A stretch of DNA of 35,285 nucleotides from an uncultured bacterium (GCA_903824855.1 CAIJYI010000033.1:1-35285); one strand, 5' to 3'. Counted from the stretch's first letter, positions 8,449 through 16,627 are shown. The notes: generated from the letters alone by a model not told the origin. Program-made: numbers and translations.

Positions 8449-9126
8449 TTATAAAAACATTTCTTTTTTTAATTTTTCTATGTCACCCCAATATTCTAAA
8501 TTTTCTACCGGTTGTATTTTATTATCTATTCTGGTATTTCGCTGAACGCCGAAGTAGGTTTTGAAACTCAGAACGGGATTTTTTGATTTCCATATATTAT
8601 TCTCGTTTATGACAAAACGTGGGTGCAGGGACTTCGGTTGATCATCCTTTGTGTACCATTTTTCTTCATAATTTTTTCCTTTTGAAATTTGGTCAAGCCA
8701 AAAATCTTTTTTTACCATCTGTGCACCATCTGAATATAATTTGAAATAAGCTTTTTTTTGCGCCCATGCGTTACGATTTTTTTCGTGACGAACAAAGTGA
8801 ATCCAGACATTTGCATAGTGATAATAATCGGCGTCATCCGGTTGAAATTGAAAATATTCCGGCGGATACAAGAAATCAGCCTCAGCTGTTAGTACGTATT
8901 TAGTCTTTACTTCCTTGAGTCCAATCTCTATTTGCCGAAATTCGTTTCCGTAGCAATTGTATTGTTTCCCGACGCAAATATTTGTTCCAAAATCAGGCGC
9001 AGGTTCTTGCGTAACAGATACCAACGGCAAATCACCCTTGCTCGCAAGGATTTTTTCCCGAATTTTCGTTTCGAATTTCGGATCTTCTGTATTTGCCGAG
9101 TAATATAAAACTGTTACATCGTTCAT
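8449..9126 (-). CDS. GT-like protein of the EAD/EDD family (stand-alone)
   Basis: This 225-aa protein matches the third domain of the 953-aa protein and the C-terminal domain of the 827-aa protein. Shared landmarks are TVLYYSAN near the start, VSVTQEPxPDFGxNICVG (37-53), NEFRQIEIGLKEVKTKYV, the acidic motif EAD at 82-84 followed by FLYPPEYF, and YWGD near the end. The layout (nucleotide-binding fold, acidic motif after a hydrophobic strand) suggests a GT-A glycosyltransferase, although I cannot assign a CAZy family. It is a tandem copy of the gene at 9151-9831, 24 bp away. Confidence 0.7.
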   Translation of the reverse strand: MNDVTVLYYSANTEDPKFETKIREKILASKGDLPLVSVTQEPAPDFGTNICVGKQYNCYGNEFRQIEIGLKEVKTKYVLTAEADFLYPPEYFQFQPDDADYYHYANVWIHFVRHEKNRNAWAQKKAYFKLYSDGAQMVKKDFWLDQISKGKNYEEKWYTKDDQPKSLHPRFVINENNIWKSKNPVLSFKTYFGVQRNTRIDNKIQPVENLEYWGDIEKLKKEMFL

Positions 9127-9150
9127 ATAAGTAATATTTCACTTTTTTCT

Positions 9151-9831
9151 TTACGAAAACATTTTATTTTTTAATTCCCCCATGTCTCCCCAATAAGGAA
9201 AAGTATCCTCCATAATGACTTTACATTCAATATGTGTTTTTCGTCTCACTCCATCATATGTCTTAAAAGTAATAACGGGATTTTCAGACGTCCATGTATT
9301 ATTTTGATCTGTCCCCATATGAGTGTGTTTGATAAAGCTTGCTTTGTTTTCTTCCGTATACCATTTTTCCTCTTCACCAATATCTTTCTTTATCGCATCC
9401 AACCAAAAATCTTTTTTAATAATTTGGGCACCATCGGAATTTCTTTTGAAATAGGCCGTTTTTTGCGCCCAAGCGTTCCATGATCTTTCACGCCTGACAT
9501 AATAGACCCAGACATTATTGAATCGATAATAATCAGCATCACCGGGTTGGAATTGAAAATATTCCGGCGGATAAAGAAAATCCGCTTCGGCTGTTATTAC
9601 ATATTTTGTTTTCACTTCACGAAGACCAAGTTGAATTTGGCGATATTCATTTCCGTAACAATTAACCTGTTTACCCACGCAGATATTTTGACCAAAATCG
9701 GAAACCGGCTCTTGAGTAACGGAAATCAAAGGCAAATCGCCCATATTAGCAAGAAGATTTTTCCGAATATTCGCTTCAAATTTCGGGTCTTCCGTACTCG
9801 CGGAATAATATAATACGGTTACATCATTCAT
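9151..9831 (-). CDS. GT-like protein of the EAD/EDD family (tandem paralogue)
   Basis: This 226-aa protein is a close paralogue of its neighbour at 8449-9126. The first 10 residues differ at one position at most, and EAD (82-84) with FLYPPEYFQFQP is identical. The two diverge in the last third (residues 140-215), where acceptor specificity often lies in GT-A enzymes. There is no signal peptide or membrane helix. The gene starts 4 bp after the end of the broken GT2 gene at 9836, so it is probably read from the same transcript. Confidence 0.7.
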   Translation of the reverse strand: MNDVTVLYYSASTEDPKFEANIRKNLLANMGDLPLISVTQEPVSDFGQNICVGKQVNCYGNEYRQIQLGLREVKTKYVITAEADFLYPPEYFQFQPGDADYYRFNNVWVYYVRRERSWNAWAQKTAYFKRNSDGAQIIKKDFWLDAIKKDIGEEEKWYTEENKASFIKHTHMGTDQNNTWTSENPVITFKTYDGVRRKTHIECKVIMEDTFPYWGDMGELKNKMFS

Positions 9832-9835
9832 ATTT

Positions 9836-10573
9836 TTATTCTTTTAGCGGCTGAGGAACTTCCTCTTGGCTTAATGAATGAAATAACCCCATCGGATTCA
9901 AATCGCCTTTTACGTGATATCTCCCTATCGGAAACATATAAATTTTTGAACCTTCAATCGGCAGTATTCCCAATTTTACGGCATAGTGATTCCATGCTGT
10001 ATTAAAAACACAGTCTTCCCCTTTCCTTGATTTTGCGTGATGACCAAATGTACAGTTCCTTGGATTATATCCCCCAATCAAATCGAAAGTTGTTTTTTTG
10101 ATGGAGTATGTGTTGCCATGAACACTTGCATAGAGGCCTCTTCTGGTATTAAGTCTGGACATATCCATTCCATATTCTTCAAGTACCGCCGGGTCTTGAG
10201 TGAATGTTCCGTCCTCAAGAAGAACTCCGAAATATCTTCGAAAAACCATTTTGTCACCCGTAAAATTATAAGCATCCATAATCGCTTCTTTGGAAAGAAT
10301 GTGATCAATGTCGGTAAGAAGAAGATATTCACCGGTCGCCATTTTTGCGGCTGCATTACGAGCCAACCCTTGAGTCCACGGACGTTTGTCGTTAGTGTGG
10401 ATGAGGCGTAGATTTTTCAAATGATAATCTTCAATTTTATGCGCAGGAGTACTTCCATCATCAACAAAAATAAATTAAATGTCGTCAGGCAAATTCATAG
10501 AGGCAAAGTGTTTGACTTGCCTCGCAACAATAGGGTGACTGTTATAAAAAGCAATGATTATTGATAATTTCAT
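9836..10573 (-). pseudogene. Family 2 glycosyltransferase interrupted by in-frame TAA
   Basis: From an ATG at 10573 the frame reads MKLSIIIAFYNSHPIVARQV to LPDDI and then hits a TAA (10475-10477) at codon 33. It continues in the same frame with FIFVDDGSTP, RPWTQGLARNAAAKMATGEY, the DXD motif in LLLTDIDHIL, and about 190 more residues. Joined, this is a classical GT2 start: strand 1, then the VDDGS loop, then DID. A one-base change such as GAA to TAA explains it. A TTG at 10420 could restart translation, but it would lack the first nucleotide-binding strands. The ATG overlaps the TGA of the upstream gene (ATGA), so the original coupling is still present. It could be a true pseudogene or an assembly error. 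Confidence 0.8.
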
Positions 10574-11397
10574 ATAATTTCTTTTTTTTCTTGATAAAAG
10601 AATTGCGGATATTTTTTTAAAAATGCATCCATTGATTTTGGTTTTGTTTCGCTTATATCAACAATTCTCAATCTGTTACGCCATCTCGGTCTTCCAAATA
10701 AATCTTTCTGATTTTCCATTTTTGTGATAATTTCATCTCGTGTGCCAAGTTTTGGTAAAACTCCATTTGATTCATATATGTTCTCAGCCTTTTCTATTAT
10801 TTTATCCGGATCACCTCCTGATAAATAACTATAATGCCATCCTGAATGTGTAATTAACTGGTTTGTGCCCGGACCGACATATGAGGAGTTTCTTTTTGAA
10901 AATCTTCTGAGTTGTTGAGGTTCATTAAATGCACCATATTCAGCTATCGCCGTACCTCCCCATGGTGCGGAAACTGCACAATTCACATAATAATAAAACA
11001 TGTCCGGCTGAAAATAATACCAGCCTGTTTTACCAAGAAAGAGATTTACTATTTCAGTCCTTGGGATTTCATCAATGTCCGATACCATAATTTTATCGCC
11101 TTCTACAGCCACTCCAGCAAGTCCTCTCATTATTGCATTACGATGGAAATTTTCAATAAGATAAACGGGATCTAATGTAAATTTTGGACAATCATCGACT
11201 TTCACATAAATAACTTTGTCGAGATATTGTTGAAATCTTTCTTTATTCTTTTCAAAAACAAAAGGTTTGGGTTTTCCTGTGTGAGATGAATTTGCCTCCA
11301 CGAGTACAAAATAATCAACAAAATCGTATAATTCCATGAAACGAAGTTCAAGAAGTTCCAGTTCGTTAAAAAAGATAAAACAATCGAAAATTTTCAT
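10570..11397 (-). CDS. Family 17 glycosyltransferase
   Basis: The 275-aa protein starts MKIFDCFIFFNELELLELR, the hallmark of GT17 (bisecting beta-1,4-N-acetylglucosaminyltransferase-like proteins). FVLVEANSSHTGKPKPF, ENFHRNAIMRGL and the metal motif DID (107-109) in MVSDIDEIPR follow, then HSGWHYSYLSGG near residue 184. I chose 11397 over the upstream ATG at 11442 because the family begins at MKIFD and the longer form would overlap the preceding gene. The transfer of an N-acetylhexosamine is known for eukaryotic members; the donor of bacterial ones is less certain. The stop codon overlaps the start of the broken GT2 gene. Confidence 0.88.
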   Translation of the reverse strand: MKIFDCFIFFNELELLELRFMELYDFVDYFVLVEANSSHTGKPKPFVFEKNKERFQQYLDKVIYVKVDDCPKFTLDPVYLIENFHRNAIMRGLAGVAVEGDKIMVSDIDEIPRTEIVNLFLGKTGWYYFQPDMFYYYVNCAVSAPWGGTAIAEYGAFNEPQQLRRFSKRNSSYVGPGTNQLITHSGWHYSYLSGGDPDKIIEKAENIYESNGVLPKLGTRDEIITKMENQKDLFGRPRWRNRLRIVDISETKPKSMDAFLKKYPQFFYQEKKEII

Positions 11398-11411
11398 AAT
11401 TAATATTCTCT

Positions 11412-12014
11412 CTACATCTTCACATACATCCAGCTTGGGCATCTGTCTTTCCAGATAAAAAGAGGTTTGATTTTATTGGTATCGCACCATGTATCGACAG
11501 CTTCAATGACACCAAAAGGAAATCTTGCACTCTTTACGTAATCATGGCCGCAAACCAATCCGCCTTTGCGTACTTTTTTACTCCACGCGGCGATATCTTC
11601 CGAAACATGTTCCGTGTCATGATTCGCATCAATAAAAACGAAATCCAGCGACTCATCCTCAAATTGTTTTACTGCTTCCATGGATGTAGCTTTAATGAGC
11701 GTAACATTACGTCCGGAAACTCTCGTTTGAGCTTCAGTAAAAGTATTTTCATCCAATTCAGCAGTAATGTTGTCATTATATCCATCGTATTTAGTCCATG
11801 AATCAATCCCAAAAAGGTGCAATTTTGGATTAAAAAGTGTTAAATACAAAGTAAAACTTCCCTTAAAAACACCGATTTCAGCGCCTTTTGTGAATCCGAG
11901 TTCTCTGAAAAGACGGGGCATTGCGCGCCACCTACTCCAGCCAATAGGAACAATGTACTGATTTTCCGTCAGTGTGATATCATATTTTTTTAATATATAA
12001 TCTAGAGTATCCAT
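11412..12014 (-). CDS. Class I SAM methyltransferase (Methyltransf_24 type)
   Basis: This 200-aa protein carries GAEIGVFKGSFTLYL (about 44-58), FGIDSWTKYDGYND, LDFVFIDANHDTEHVSEDI and KGGLVCGHDYV. The last helix and strand (LFIWKDRCPSWMYVKM) match the ends of the proteins at 7908 and 3907. The DSW...YDGYND segment is nearly the same as in the methyltransferase domain of the 953-aa protein, so these two are closest within the block. The N-terminal 35 residues resemble a short lead-in also seen at 12026. It sits 14 bp upstream of the GT17 start. Confidence 0.84.
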   Translation of the reverse strand: MDTLDYILKKYDITLTENQYIVPIGWSRWRAMPRLFRELGFTKGAEIGVFKGSFTLYLTLFNPKLHLFGIDSWTKYDGYNDNITAELDENTFTEAQTRVSGRNVTLIKATSMEAVKQFEDESLDFVFIDANHDTEHVSEDIAAWSKKVRKGGLVCGHDYVKSARFPFGVIEAVDTWCDTNKIKPLFIWKDRCPSWMYVKM

Positions 12015-12025
12015 TTTTCTATCAT

Positions 12026-12715
12026 TTATTGTTTAACCCACATCCAGCTTCGTTCATTCACCGTCAGTGCTGAATTCAAAATAAACCAAGGATTAATCCT
12101 TTTTGCTTTTGTCCATGCGCGGACGACCGTCTCAACACAACAGAATAAACTTCGCGGACTATCTCCAAAATCATGACCTGAGATAATTCCACCGACACGA
12201 ACTTTCTTTCCCCATTGGGCAATATCTTCTGTTATATGCTCAAAGTCATGGTTCGCATCAATAAAAACAAAATCTAAAGATTCATCGGGAAACATTTTTA
12301 CCGCATCCATACTCCACTCCTTGATTATCTGACAATTTTTGTATGGAGCAAGTTTTTTCTGTGCCTCATCATAAAAAATATTATACTGCCACTGTCTTCT
12401 TCGATTTTTGTATATCGGGTAGACTTCCCATTTGTCCACTGAATAAAGTTTTAAATCAGGATTAGTCTCACAAAGAATCGCAGAATATATTCCGTCCAAT
12501 ACTCCGATTTCTACACCTTTATTAAAACCAAGTTCTTTAAATAAAGTCGGCAAAACCAATTTTCGGCACAAATCTAATTCGAACGGTTCAGTAGGCGAAC
12601 CCTTAGATAGATCAAGGTTATATCTCTTTGCTATAAAATCAATTGTTTTTTGCGCGGGTGACACTGCTACAGTTTCGTCGTTTTCATTTGCCATAGTATT
12701 TTTTTTTATTTCCAT
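12026..12715 (-). CDS. Class I SAM methyltransferase (Methyltransf_24 type)
   Basis: This protein of about 229 residues has the signature GVEIGVLDGIYSAIL, LYSVDKWEVYP, LDFVFIDANHDFEHITEDI and GGIISGHDF, ending SWMWVKQ. It has a longer N-terminal lead (KTIDFIAKRYNLDLSKGSP) that parallels residues 757-772 of the 953-aa protein. Three in-frame ATGs are possible (12730, 12715, 12694). I list 12715 as a compromise. The start at 12694 would avoid overlap with the GT2 gene that ends at 12706, and no ribosome binding site decides the matter. Confidence 0.8.
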   Translation of the reverse strand: MEIKKNTMANENDETVAVSPAQKTIDFIAKRYNLDLSKGSPTEPFELDLCRKLVLPTLFKELGFNKGVEIGVLDGIYSAILCETNPDLKLYSVDKWEVYPIYKNRRRQWQYNIFYDEAQKKLAPYKNCQIIKEWSMDAVKMFPDESLDFVFIDANHDFEHITEDIAQWGKKVRVGGIISGHDFGDSPRSLFCCVETVVRAWTKAKRINPWFILNSALTVNERSWMWVKQ

Positions 12716-13563
12716 ATTCGCTCTTTCCAATCACTGGGCCAATGTGGAAGCGGGGAGAATTTTTCTATTAAAGTGATAAAGAAATCTTTATTTTTGTTTA
12801 TCCAATAATCATAAGAATACTGATAACTTTTTTTATTTTCATCCTTGCTCATGTGCCACATCGTTCCATATTTTTTTCCTTTGTGAAGATGCGCATACCA
12901 AGTATTTTTATTCGTCTTCACTTCCCCGCCATTTTTCCATGTTTCAAAACTGATTTCCTCTGCTTCTTGCCCCCAACCCTGATATTTTGTGTCCATAAAT
13001 CCTCGTGCCTTGAACCAGTCTTTGGTCATAAACCAGCAGGAACCTTGGAATGTGATAGTGTCGTCTATCATTATATTTGCTCTTTCGGCTGTGCGCAAAT
13101 CCCACCTGAATCCATGAATGCCGTCGTCTTTATTCAATAATTGTTTGAACATAATATATTCATAATCAATCGGGAGTCTTTTTTCTTCTGATTCTTCGAT
13201 GCACCATTTTTCGGCATCCAACCTTTGACGCCTCGGAATCTGTACCCAATTTGGTTTATGATCTTTCGCAAGTTGTTCATCAAAACCCTTCGCCATCATG
13301 CAGTGAGCATCTAAACTCATAACATATTCGCCGTGACATTGTTCAACCATCATATTGATACCTTGTCGCTTATGACATTTTCCATCACCTTTCGGAATGC
13401 GAAGATAATGAACGCGGGAATCATGAACAATCTCTTCCTCCGGAATTTCATATCCGTCTAAAATAGGAAATATTTCTATTTCACCTGTCGCTTTCAACAA
13501 GACGTCTTCAATCGTCTTTTTTAAAAATATTTCGTTCCGGCTTGGAATAACAATAGATAACAT
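12706..13563 (-). CDS. Family 2 glycosyltransferase
   Basis: This 285-aa GT-A protein starts MLSIVIPSRNEIFLKKTIEDV and has PILDGYE for the base-binding loop. A CHKRQGINMMVE helix precedes VMSLDAHCMM, in which DAH takes the place of DXD. TFQGSCWFMTKDWF, YQGWGQEAEE and NTWYAHLHKG form the acceptor and catalytic half. A WxP-rich end (PLPHWPSDWKERIW) recurs in the paralogues. The enzyme looks soluble, without membrane helices. It is closely related to the gene at 14432-15304, with a different GT2 between them, so a duplication followed by insertion or an ancestral triple is likely. Confidence 0.88.
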   Translation of the reverse strand: MLSIVIPSRNEIFLKKTIEDVLLKATGEIEIFPILDGYEIPEEEIVHDSRVHYLRIPKGDGKCHKRQGINMMVEQCHGEYVMSLDAHCMMAKGFDEQLAKDHKPNWVQIPRRQRLDAEKWCIEESEEKRLPIDYEYIMFKQLLNKDDGIHGFRWDLRTAERANIMIDDTITFQGSCWFMTKDWFKARGFMDTKYQGWGQEAEEISFETWKNGGEVKTNKNTWYAHLHKGKKYGTMWHMSKDENKKSYQYSYDYWINKNKDFFITLIEKFSPLPHWPSDWKERIWK

Positions 13564-13570
13564 TCTTTTT

Positions 13571-14344
13571 TTATTTAAATCTTTCGAAAAGCCAGTCGAT
13601 GTTGTGAATTCTTTTTTCCCAGCGATTATTCAACCAAAAATCTCTAGAATATGCGTTGCCTGCGAGGACTTCTGTACTGCTTACTTTGTGTGTTCTCCCA
13701 AATTTTCGATGTTGGTGAGCGTACCATGTTTTTTTATTCACCATAACCTTTCCTCCACCGAGCCATGTTTTCAGAGCTATCTCAATTGGTTCCTGAGTGA
13801 AAGTTCCATATCCTTCTTCCTGTAATCCACCGAGAAAATCCCAATGCTTGCGCGACATAACCCAACAGGAGCCTTGAAAAACCATATTTTCATCTATAAG
13901 AACATCTTTCCTTGCATTCATCCGACTTGTCCAATGAAGACCGCAGATTCTATCAGGATTAAGTGATAATTTTTCATAGTCTATAGGATTCGGTTCATCC
14001 TCACAGATTACCCATTTATCGGTATCAAGTTTGTACCGTCTCGGAATAACCACCCAATTATCTTCAATATCGGCAAGAAGTTTTACATTGAACCCTTCGT
14101 CAAAAATACAGTGGGAATCGCATTTCAGAATATACTCACCACGAGAAATTGCCACACCTGAATTAACACTATCACGGAGGCCCCTTCTATTTTCATTATG
14201 AATTACTGTCGCACCCGTCACCGGCATTTCGCAACCATCTAAAATAACGATGATTTCAATTTCACCTTTAGCATTTTTACGAATATCATCAATTGTCGGT
14301 TGAAGATACTGATCTCGGTATGAAGGTATGATGATGGATAACAT
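13571..14344 (-). CDS. Family 2 glycosyltransferase
   Basis: This 257-aa GT2 protein has MLSIIIPSYRDQYLQPTIDDI, VILDGCEMP, GLRDSVNSGVAISRGEYI, and the metal motif as DSH (KCDSHCIFDEGF). These are followed by FQGSCWVMSRKHWD, EPIEIALKTWLGGG and KTWYAHQH. It belongs to the same DxH subgroup as the genes at 12706 and 14432 and the middle domain of the 827-aa protein, but is shorter by about 30 residues at the C-terminus (ends NIDWLFERFK). It lies 7 bp upstream of the next gene in transcription order. Confidence 0.87.
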   Translation of the reverse strand: MLSIIIPSYRDQYLQPTIDDIRKNAKGEIEIIVILDGCEMPVTGATVIHNENRRGLRDSVNSGVAISRGEYILKCDSHCIFDEGFNVKLLADIEDNWVVIPRRYKLDTDKWVICEDEPNPIDYEKLSLNPDRICGLHWTSRMNARKDVLIDENMVFQGSCWVMSRKHWDFLGGLQEEGYGTFTQEPIEIALKTWLGGGKVMVNKKTWYAHQHRKFGRTHKVSSTEVLAGNAYSRDFWLNNRWEKRIHNIDWLFERFK

Positions 14345-14431
14345 AATGTTTGAAGATGAAAATTGATAATAGAAAATAAATAATTTGAATTAAACTTCTA
14401 TTTTATTGTCGGGCTATTCTTAATTCTCAAT

Positions 14432-15304
14432 TCACCATTTCCTATCTTTATACCAAATTTGTTCTTTCCAGTTTTCGGGCCAGCCGGGAATTGGCATAAA
14501 TCTTTCTATTAAGCTTATGAAAAAATCTCTGTTTTTATTGAGCCACAGGTCGGCGGCATATATCTGACTTCTTCGCTGGTCATTTTTATTCATGTGGTAC
14601 ATTCTTCCATATTTCGGTCCTTTATGAAGATGTGCGTACCAGGTATTTTTATTGGTCATGACTTCCCCTCCATTCTTTCTTGTTTCAAGATTTATTTCTT
14701 CCGCTTCCTGACCCCAGCCCTGATAGCGAACGTCCATAAATCTTCTTGCATTGAACCAATCTTTCGTCATAAACCAGCACGAGCCCTGTGATGTAAGCGT
14801 CGGATCTATCGGAATGTCCGCGCGATCACGAGATCGTTTATCCCATTTAAAATCATGAATACCTTCGTCATTTTTTAAAAGGCTATCGAATGGAATATAT
14901 TCATAATCGATTGGTGGACGACTATCCGCCTGCACTTGCAGACACCAATTTTCAGCATCCAATCGATGCCGTCTCGGAATCTGCACCCAATTTGGTTTGT
15001 GGTCTTTCGCGAGTTGCTCGTCAAAACCTTTTGCGACCATACAATGCGCGTCCAAACTCATGACGTATTCGCCATGACAGAGTTCAACCATCATATTAAT
15101 ACCTTGTCGCTTATGGCATTTTCCATCACCAAGCGGAATACGAAGATAGTGTACGCGAGGATCATGAACGATTTCTTCTTCGGGCGGTTCATATCCGTCG
15201 AGTATGGGAAATATTTCTATTTCTCCCGTAGCATTTTGCAAGACATCTTCAATTGTCTTTTTAAGAAAAATTTCATTTCTACTTGGAATAGCGATTGATA
15301 ACAT
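14432..15304 (-). CDS. Family 2 glycosyltransferase (first gene of the block)
   Basis: This 290-aa protein is nearly the same as the gene at 12706 over the first 120 residues (MLSIAIPSRNEIFLKKTIED, PILDGYEPPEEEIVHDPRVH, SLDAHCMVAKGFDEQLAKDH). It differs more in the middle (residues 125-160), where the acceptor loop is expected. It has TSQGSCWFMTKDWF and NTWYAHLHKGPKYG. It is the first gene of the minus-strand block. Only 24 bp separate its start from the nearest palindromic repeat, so the promoter must lie in or beyond the repeats; I could not identify a convincing one. Confidence 0.87.
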   Translation of the reverse strand: MLSIAIPSRNEIFLKKTIEDVLQNATGEIEIFPILDGYEPPEEEIVHDPRVHYLRIPLGDGKCHKRQGINMMVELCHGEYVMSLDAHCMVAKGFDEQLAKDHKPNWVQIPRRHRLDAENWCLQVQADSRPPIDYEYIPFDSLLKNDEGIHDFKWDKRSRDRADIPIDPTLTSQGSCWFMTKDWFNARRFMDVRYQGWGQEAEEINLETRKNGGEVMTNKNTWYAHLHKGPKYGRMYHMNKNDQRRSQIYAADLWLNKNRDFFISLIERFMPIPGWPENWKEQIWYKDRKW

Positions 15305-15329
15305 TGTTGTAATAAAATTATTAAAACGT

Positions 15330-15535
15330 ACAACGTGGATTCTGAATCAAGTTCAGAATGACGGACTGTGATGACGGACAGGGCGGGTGACAGTGGCCGA
15401 TGTCTTGTTTGTCATTCTGGGCTTGACCCGGAATCCACGTCGTAACGTTTAACGTGAATTCTTGAATCAGGTTCAGAATGACGGACTGTGATGACTGACT
15501 GTGATGCAGACAGGGCGGGTGACAATGGACGATGA
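15330..15535. repeat. REP-like palindromes on the right side of the GT/MTase block
   Basis: There is a type A hairpin (arms 15339-15346/15352-15359), a type B hairpin (15414-15421/15427-15434) and a degenerate type A (15458-15466/15472-15479) with one extra T in the left arm. The spacers contain a different short repeat (ACGGACTGTGATGAC and CAGGGCGGGTGACA), present twice. The B-then-A composite with CCACGTCGTAA.GTTTAACGTG is the same as at 474-538 and 671-741. The 340-bp space 15305-15644 has no gene; besides these repeats I see only a weak terminator. Confidence 0.85.
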
Positions 15536-15583
15536 ACAAACGATGAGATATTGGGCTCGGTTTTGTTCTGCAATATAATAAAA

Positions 15584-15606
15584 AAATACCTCTGTATTTG
15601 GTATTT
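15584..15606 (-). terminator. Weak Rho-independent terminator candidate
   Basis: On the minus strand the arms AAATACC and GGTATTT (7 bp, 9-nt loop) are followed directly by a T-run. It lies 39 bp after the stop of the zinc-ribbon gene at 15645 and would end the Tat-locus transcript. The stem is short and AT-rich, so efficiency is doubtful. Confidence 0.4.
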
Positions 15607-15644
15607 AAACACAAACGTATACGACTTTCAATATTGTAGAATTG

Positions 15645-16346
15645 TTAAATATGTGTCAGATACATCATTGACGGCATAAAATAAATGCAATTTGACGCAA
15701 GAGCCCAACCCACAGGCTGTATAACCTGGTCGGTCCCTGACGGACGTAACTGAGTAAGTGTACCCGTTGAAATATCCAAATAAATAAGACCTGCTGTTCC
15801 GGGACCTGTTGACCAAGCCCAAGCATCCAAGCGAAATACCCCGTGGAGCAAAACCCTTTTATTTCCCGTTCCTGAGTCCATCGCCAAGCCGACACAAGGC
15901 GCCGTCGCACTGGTTGTCGCATTCGCGGCAGCAAGAAAACCATTCGCTTTCATAAACAATGGTGCACCGATTCCTTGAACATTCGTTTCAATATCAGCGC
16001 CGATAATGAGACCGGAAGCAGTGGCATCAACCGACGGACCGTTCATCAATTTAATTCCGGCGATGCTATTCATCGGAAGTTCTCCCATATCTAAACGATA
16101 TCGAGAAATCTTAATAGTTTGAGTACCGACTTTCAGGTCACCGCAATTCAGACACGTAAAAAGGAACGTTGGAACGTTCTTTCCTTTGTCGTTTCCGACA
16201 AGAGGAACCCATTTGTGAGTAACACATTCTCTGGATTCTTCTTTTTTGACGATTTTTGTTGGTACCGCTTTTGAAACCTTTTTTGTTTTAGTTGCAGGTT
16301 TTGCTGTACTGATTTTTTCTGTTTCTTTTGGCTTGTTTTTTTTCAT
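15645..16346 (-). CDS. Zinc-ribbon protein with phage-decoration-like C-terminus
   Basis: This 233-aa protein has a Lys/Thr-rich basic N-terminus (1-38), then a likely zinc site made of a Cys-x2-His pair (CVTHKW) and a CxxC pair (CLNCGDLKVG). The TIKISRYRLDMG segment follows. The last 90 residues (VLLHGVFRLDAW, GLIYLDISTGTLTQ, PSGTDQVIQPVGWAL, IYFMPSMMYL) resemble a module I recall from phage tail or capsid-decoration proteins. I chose 16346 because its ATG overlaps the TGA of the upstream gene (ATGA). The frame is open to 16403 but has no support there. It could be a domesticated phage structural protein or a surface protein. No signal peptide is seen. Confidence 0.68.
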   Translation of the reverse strand: MKKNKPKETEKISTAKPATKTKKVSKAVPTKIVKKEESRECVTHKWVPLVGNDKGKNVPTFLFTCLNCGDLKVGTQTIKISRYRLDMGELPMNSIAGIKLMNGPSVDATASGLIIGADIETNVQGIGAPLFMKANGFLAAANATTSATAPCVGLAMDSGTGNKRVLLHGVFRLDAWAWSTGPGTAGLIYLDISTGTLTQLRPSGTDQVIQPVGWALASNCIYFMPSMMYLTHI

Positions 16347-16627
16347 GTTCCTTTGTCGATCTGAAAGATTTCTTCTCCTGATTTGTCGTAAATGGATAAG
16401 CATTTTTCATCTTCGACTACTTTAAAAAATGGTGAAGAACTTTTTTTGTTGAAGGGGTCGGTCAACTCCTTCTTAATATCATTAACCGAGTTGTCTAGAC
16501 GTTTTGAAAGCTTCACGAAGGGATCTTCCAGACGCTTCGAAAACAGTGGACCCATCACTTTCCCCGCGAGAAGTGATCCACCGCCGATGACTATTATTTT
16601 TAGAAAGGTTCTTCTTTCCTTGTCCAT
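16343..16627 (-). CDS. Small protein with twin-arginine (Tat) signal
   Basis: The 94-aa protein starts MDKERRTFLKIIVIGGG, which fits the Tat consensus (S/T)RRxFLK with Glu in the first place and both arginines present (5-6). A moderately hydrophobic, Gly-rich h-region (IIVIGGGSLLAGKVMGPLF) follows, with no clear AxA cleavage site, so it may stay as an anchor. Residues 35-62 form a charged, possibly coiled segment, and the end reads FFKVVEDEKCLSIYDKSGEE. It lies 20 bp downstream of a TatA gene and is translationally coupled to the zinc-ribbon gene. That makes it a likely dedicated Tat substrate of this locus. Its function is unknown. Confidence 0.75.
   Translation of the reverse strand: MDKERRTFLKIIVIGGGSLLAGKVMGPLFSKRLEDPFVKLSKRLDNSVNDIKKELTDPFNKKSSSPFFKVVEDEKCLSIYDKSGEEIFQIDKGT

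Noticed and set aside
10475-10477. Stop-codon recoding in the broken GT2 gene
   Set aside because: The codon is TAA, and TAA and TGA both end other genes here. The known recoding in some Patescibacteria concerns TGA, so a point mutation or sequence error is simpler.
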